64,000 nt of DNA, from contig OZ038384.1 in NCBI GenBank assembly GCA_964036045.1, forward strand, positions 42,450,704 to 42,514,703, given 5' to 3'. How positions within the stretch are numbered: the stretch's first letter is position 1; each line of letters opens with the position of its first letter. Below are positions 61,148-64,000 of the stretch, piece after piece. The position numbers and the translations under genes are program-made. A model generated the notes under the pieces. It saw nothing but the letters and a program-made list of their open reading frames with translations. It was not told where the DNA came from and did no database searches. This DNA comes from Eutreptiella sp. 'Long Island Sound 2002'. Taxonomy: Eukaryota; Euglenozoa; Euglenophyceae; Eutreptiales; Eutreptiaceae.

Positions 61148-63106
61148 ATGGACCCTGTGAGAACTCCAAGCAGCCTAGAAGCTACGGGCGCTTCTGAAAA
61201 CGACGTGCAAGTCTTGATGCCTGTCTCCGGTGAGAAACTAGTGGCGCCTACCATGGCCGGGTTTGGAACCCCAGAAGTACCTCTTGACGGATCTCGATTC
61301 GAAGCCTATCGTTTTCCTGCGCCTACATGTCCTAAGTATGCAGAAGCTGTAGCCCCACGTCCAGAGCCTTCAGCGAGTAACTTGACGACAGCTGAACTAG
61401 CGAAAGCTATGGAAGTCCTATCGTTGCTCGACCAGAGTGGTCGGTTGCAACAGATGGTTCAAGAAGTCGAACACCATGAAGGTTCATTTACCAATGCCCC
61501 ACAGACTCATGAGTCGGAGACCACATCGTCTTCGACTAATCCTTTTCAATCCGTGCCATGGCGTTCTAACGTGACTTACGCCACTATGCCTGAACCCCCT
61601 ATCCATGGAGAACCCATTGTGCATGGAGTGCCTACCGGAGTTCCTGAGTCTAAGTTTTTCTCTGAGCCTCACGCTCCGAAAAGGCCTCATGTTTTCAAAG
61701 CCTCTCCTTCTTCGGAAGAGAGGACTATCCTTTTCTCGACCTTGCAACAACTCAAGGGTCATCTTGAAAACTTAGAAAATAGGACTAGTGCTAACTTAAC
61801 CACTAACCCTTGTGTCCCTTACAACCCCTCTCCTCTAACCCGAGTGTGCACCGGGCTGGCCGGTGTGCCTCCCAGAGTCAAGTTGCCCTTTGTACCCCGT
61901 ACCAAAGCACCCAAACCCGTTGCGTGCTTTACCACTACCTACGAAGTTTACACCCTCGACCAAGCCCTCGCCCTAGGACTCGGTCCACTAGTGCCTATGG
62001 CACTACTCCCCGACCCCACACAACCGGTGCCACATACCGGTAGAGGAACCAAAGCTTTTTTCAAACCCCAAACCGAAACCAAACTACTCAAGTTTTCGGG
62101 TAAAGACCTCGACGTTTACGCCGAAGATGTTTTGAGGTTCTTGAGGTCGACGGGACAGGAAGACCTCAACGAAAGAGCCAAAGCGGACCTCCTTATCAAC
62201 GGTTGTGATAACAAGGACGTGAAAGAAGTGGTTTCGGGGGCGCTCAAGGAAAGTGACTCTTGGGTAAGGTTCCTTATCACGCTCGAAAAGCTCTACTCAA
62301 CTTACGTTACCGACCTAGACCTTATTCTAGAGATAGAGCATATCCCTCGGTTGAAGGAATACCCGACAACCGCGGACATAGCCCAATACGTCCAAAGGTT
62401 TACTACACTTACGGACCAATTGGCTACGTCCTACTACGACGACTCCAAAGCCCTCTTACACCTCCTGCCCCGTGTTCCGCCAAAGACCATGGACGAAATA
62501 CGGGCTACTCCCGTGAGGTTGTCTAGGATACACACCTTCAACTCTCTCGTTGACCTCCTCTATGAGTTGGCACTTCAGAGAAAGTCGGACGCTACGCTCA
62601 AGAACTTGCACTCTATGGCGCAGTTCAAGTGGCTAGACGGCAACGCCAACACCAACGCCAACGCCAACAAGGATCAAGAGGAAGCTTTTGCCCACTCGTT
62701 GTGTGAGGAGTGCTTTGTGGTCTTTCAACAAGCACGAGGACAAAGACAAGGCAACGGCAACCGTAGTGGTGGTGGTCGTGGCCGTGGAGGCAGCAGTCGT
62801 GGCAAGGGTCAAGGCCATGGACAATGGTATTGGCGAAGGCAAGTCGAAGAGGACAACTCTCAAACGCCCAAGTTTTTCGCCACCGTGTTTTGCCCCAATT
62901 GCGGAACAAAGCACAACGTGAGGGCCAAGGCGTGGCAAGAGAGCCTTGACGCTCGAAAAAAAGACCAAAAGAACACTAAGAAAAGTCAAGGCAAAAGAAG
63001 GAAAGGACCAAGCAAAAGGAGGCTCAAAAGGAGAAGAAAAAGAAAGTCGAGGAAAAGCAAACGGAGGAAAGGCAAACAAAGGAAAAGGAGGCAGAAGAAA
63101 AGGTGA
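61148..63106 (+). CDS. gag: C Gag polyprotein
   Basis: 652 codons from the first ATG after the primer site. Pro/Thr/Ser-rich N terminus, then a capsid-like region at ~310-490 (LLKFSGKDLDVYAEDVLRFL, IEHIPRLKEYPT, LVDLLYELALQRKSD) that aligns with A1 ~410-610. An Asn-rich and an Arg/Gly-rich stretch follow. The knuckle region has only CPNCGTKH and lacks the last Cys of the CCHC pattern. The end is Lys/Arg-rich in two frames: the frame 62946-63251 continues a similar composition to DFLAGETQGEG and a TAG. One frame is original and the other follows a frameshift near 62960. Confidence 0.85.
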   Translation: MDPVRTPSSLEATGASENDVQVLMPVSGEKLVAPTMAGFGTPEVPLDGSRFEAYRFPAPTCPKYAEAVAPRPEPSASNLTTAELAKAMEVLSLLDQSGRLQQMVQEVEHHEGSFTNAPQTHESETTSSSTNPFQSVPWRSNVTYATMPEPPIHGEPIVHGVPTGVPESKFFSEPHAPKRPHVFKASPSSEERTILFSTLQQLKGHLENLENRTSANLTTNPCVPYNPSPLTRVCTGLAGVPPRVKLPFVPRTKAPKPVACFTTTYEVYTLDQALALGLGPLVPMALLPDPTQPVPHTGRGTKAFFKPQTETKLLKFSGKDLDVYAEDVLRFLRSTGQEDLNERAKADLLINGCDNKDVKEVVSGALKESDSWVRFLITLEKLYSTYVTDLDLILEIEHIPRLKEYPTTADIAQYVQRFTTLTDQLATSYYDDSKALLHLLPRVPPKTMDEIRATPVRLSRIHTFNSLVDLLYELALQRKSDATLKNLHSMAQFKWLDGNANTNANANKDQEEAFAHSLCEECFVVFQQARGQRQGNGNRSGGGRGRGGSSRGKGQGHGQWYWRRQVEEDNSQTPKFFATVFCPNCGTKHNVRAKAWQESLDARKKDQKNTKKSQGKRRKGPSKRRLKRRRKRKSRKSKRRKGKQRKRRQKKR

Positions 63107-63286
63107 CGACAAGAAACCTCCGGAAAAGAAACGCTTGGAAGAGTTGTCGGAAGGAGAGCGGGAGAAGAAGCGTAAGAGAGTTCTCAAGCTTGGAAGGCAA
63201 TCGAAGAACCTCAAGGACTTTCTTGCAGGAGAGACTCAGGGGGAAGGCTAGGTGGACACCAAGACGCACCGAGGTATTGCTACCTA

Positions 63287-64000
63287 TTGAGGGTCGCTAT
63301 TAATGGTGTATGGGTGGACGCATACCCTGATACCGGCGCTACAATCTCCCTAGTCTCCTCTAGGTTCGTAAACTCCGAGGACCTAGTTCCCATAACTATT
63401 TGTGGGGTAAAAACGGGAGAAGGGGGAGTCACTCTCACCGAAGGCGAGATAGAAGGAGAAGTACAAGTGGGGGACGGAAAGGTACTTCAAAAGTTTCAAG
63501 CGTTCGACACCAACGCCTTTGAAGCCGTATTGGGGACGGACTTCTTTGCGCAAAACGAGTGTATAAAATATTTATCGCTTCAAGAGCCCACTCACTTGCT
63601 GGTTGTGAACGAAGGGCAGAAATGGGAAGCAATACCCCTCAAGGAGACAAAGTGTCCAAGACCTACGCTCAAGACTCTCAAGAGTTTTCCGTTGGCACTC
63701 GATAGCGAGGTGATACAAGAGAGTATCCTCGCTACCTTGAGCCTACACAGAACGGAGAACTACACTCTCAACTCCGCCGCCAAGCGTGACGCGTTTCGAG
63801 AACTTTGCCTTAACCCGAACATGTGTAACCGCGACTTTGTCGAACTCTTTGCGTCCAAAGAGAACGCCAACGCGGACTACTTTTGTACTTCCAAGACCAA
63901 CAACACGTGGTGGTATGATTGGGGAACGTTGGGAGCTTGGAAGATGCTCTACGCGAACCCCCCTTTCTCAAAATAACTCCACACGTTGGTGAATGTCGAT
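63287..64000 (+). pseudogene. pol: C pol: protease and start of methyltransferase-like domain
   Basis: The protease has YPDTGATISLV and FEAVLGTDFF, as in family A (DTGATISIV, FDFVLGTDFF). The linker leads to CNRDFVELFASKEN and LYANPPFSK, the counterpart of A1 VELFPSDK and GYNPRF-type GNPRFSEL. A TAA (63974-63976) follows Lys and interrupts the domain; the same frame then reads LHTLVNVD, which still aligns with family A. Upstream the join to gag needs a frame change. The first codon used (TTG 63287) is arbitrary. Confidence 0.82.

Larger units (their letters stand above)
61014..64000 (+). mobile_element. LTR retrotransposon C (relative of family A), 5' part
   Basis: Primer site, gag, protease and the start of the methyltransferase-like domain in order. 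The element runs off the window. Gag and protease are recognisably related to those of family A but far diverged. Confidence 0.85.

Overview
The window is a piece of a eukaryotic nuclear genome made almost entirely of transposable elements, many nested inside one another. I see no rRNA gene, no CRISPR array, no bacterial operon and no convincing intact host gene. The host cannot be named from the sequence. The three primer-binding sites I can read match the 3' end of an initiator tRNA-Met of the AGCAGAG type, as in animals and various protists, and not the ATCAGAG type of land plants. An alga, another protist or an early-branching animal would all fit.

Layout. (1) 1-6569, minus strand: 5' part of a Ty3/gypsy chromovirus-like element, family A copy A1 (gag, partial pol, 5' LTR); its LTR carries a 512-bp GC-rich insertion. 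(2) 7097-8991 and 28817-30042 are two halves of one decayed A copy (A'), split by element D (8992-28816; 669-bp LTRs, 5-bp duplication CATCG, no recognisable proteins). D is itself split by element B (13513-26378), a full-length chromovirus on the minus strand with identical 344-bp LTRs and intact gag and pol. (3) 30043-44582, minus: a third A copy (A4), which appears to have landed in the A' gag and carries three later insertions (E, F, G). (4) 45286-60143, minus: one long LINE with at least four ORFs: two of unknown function, one AlkB-like dioxygenase, and one endonuclease/reverse transcriptase/RNase H. It is cut by a retroposed cDNA of a zinc-finger gene (48045-50182), a 2.3-kb TIR transposon (50549-52849) and a 1.9-kb TIR element filled with a 184-bp satellite (54100-55980). 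(5) 61014-64000, plus: gag and the start of pol of a second relative of family A (element C).

How the parts work together. The LTR elements encode Gag, protease, reverse transcriptase, RNase H, integrase and a C-terminal chromodomain, where the window reaches that far. In B and in all three readable A copies gag and pol share one frame and are separated by a stop codon, which points to stop-codon readthrough. All three LTR lineages (A, B, C) carry an extra domain between protease and reverse transcriptase with an NPPF/CPPY-type motif, resembling the adenine-methyltransferase-like domain of DIRS elements. The LINE carries an AlkB-type dioxygenase. Most copies are decayed; B is the only element that looks complete and recent.
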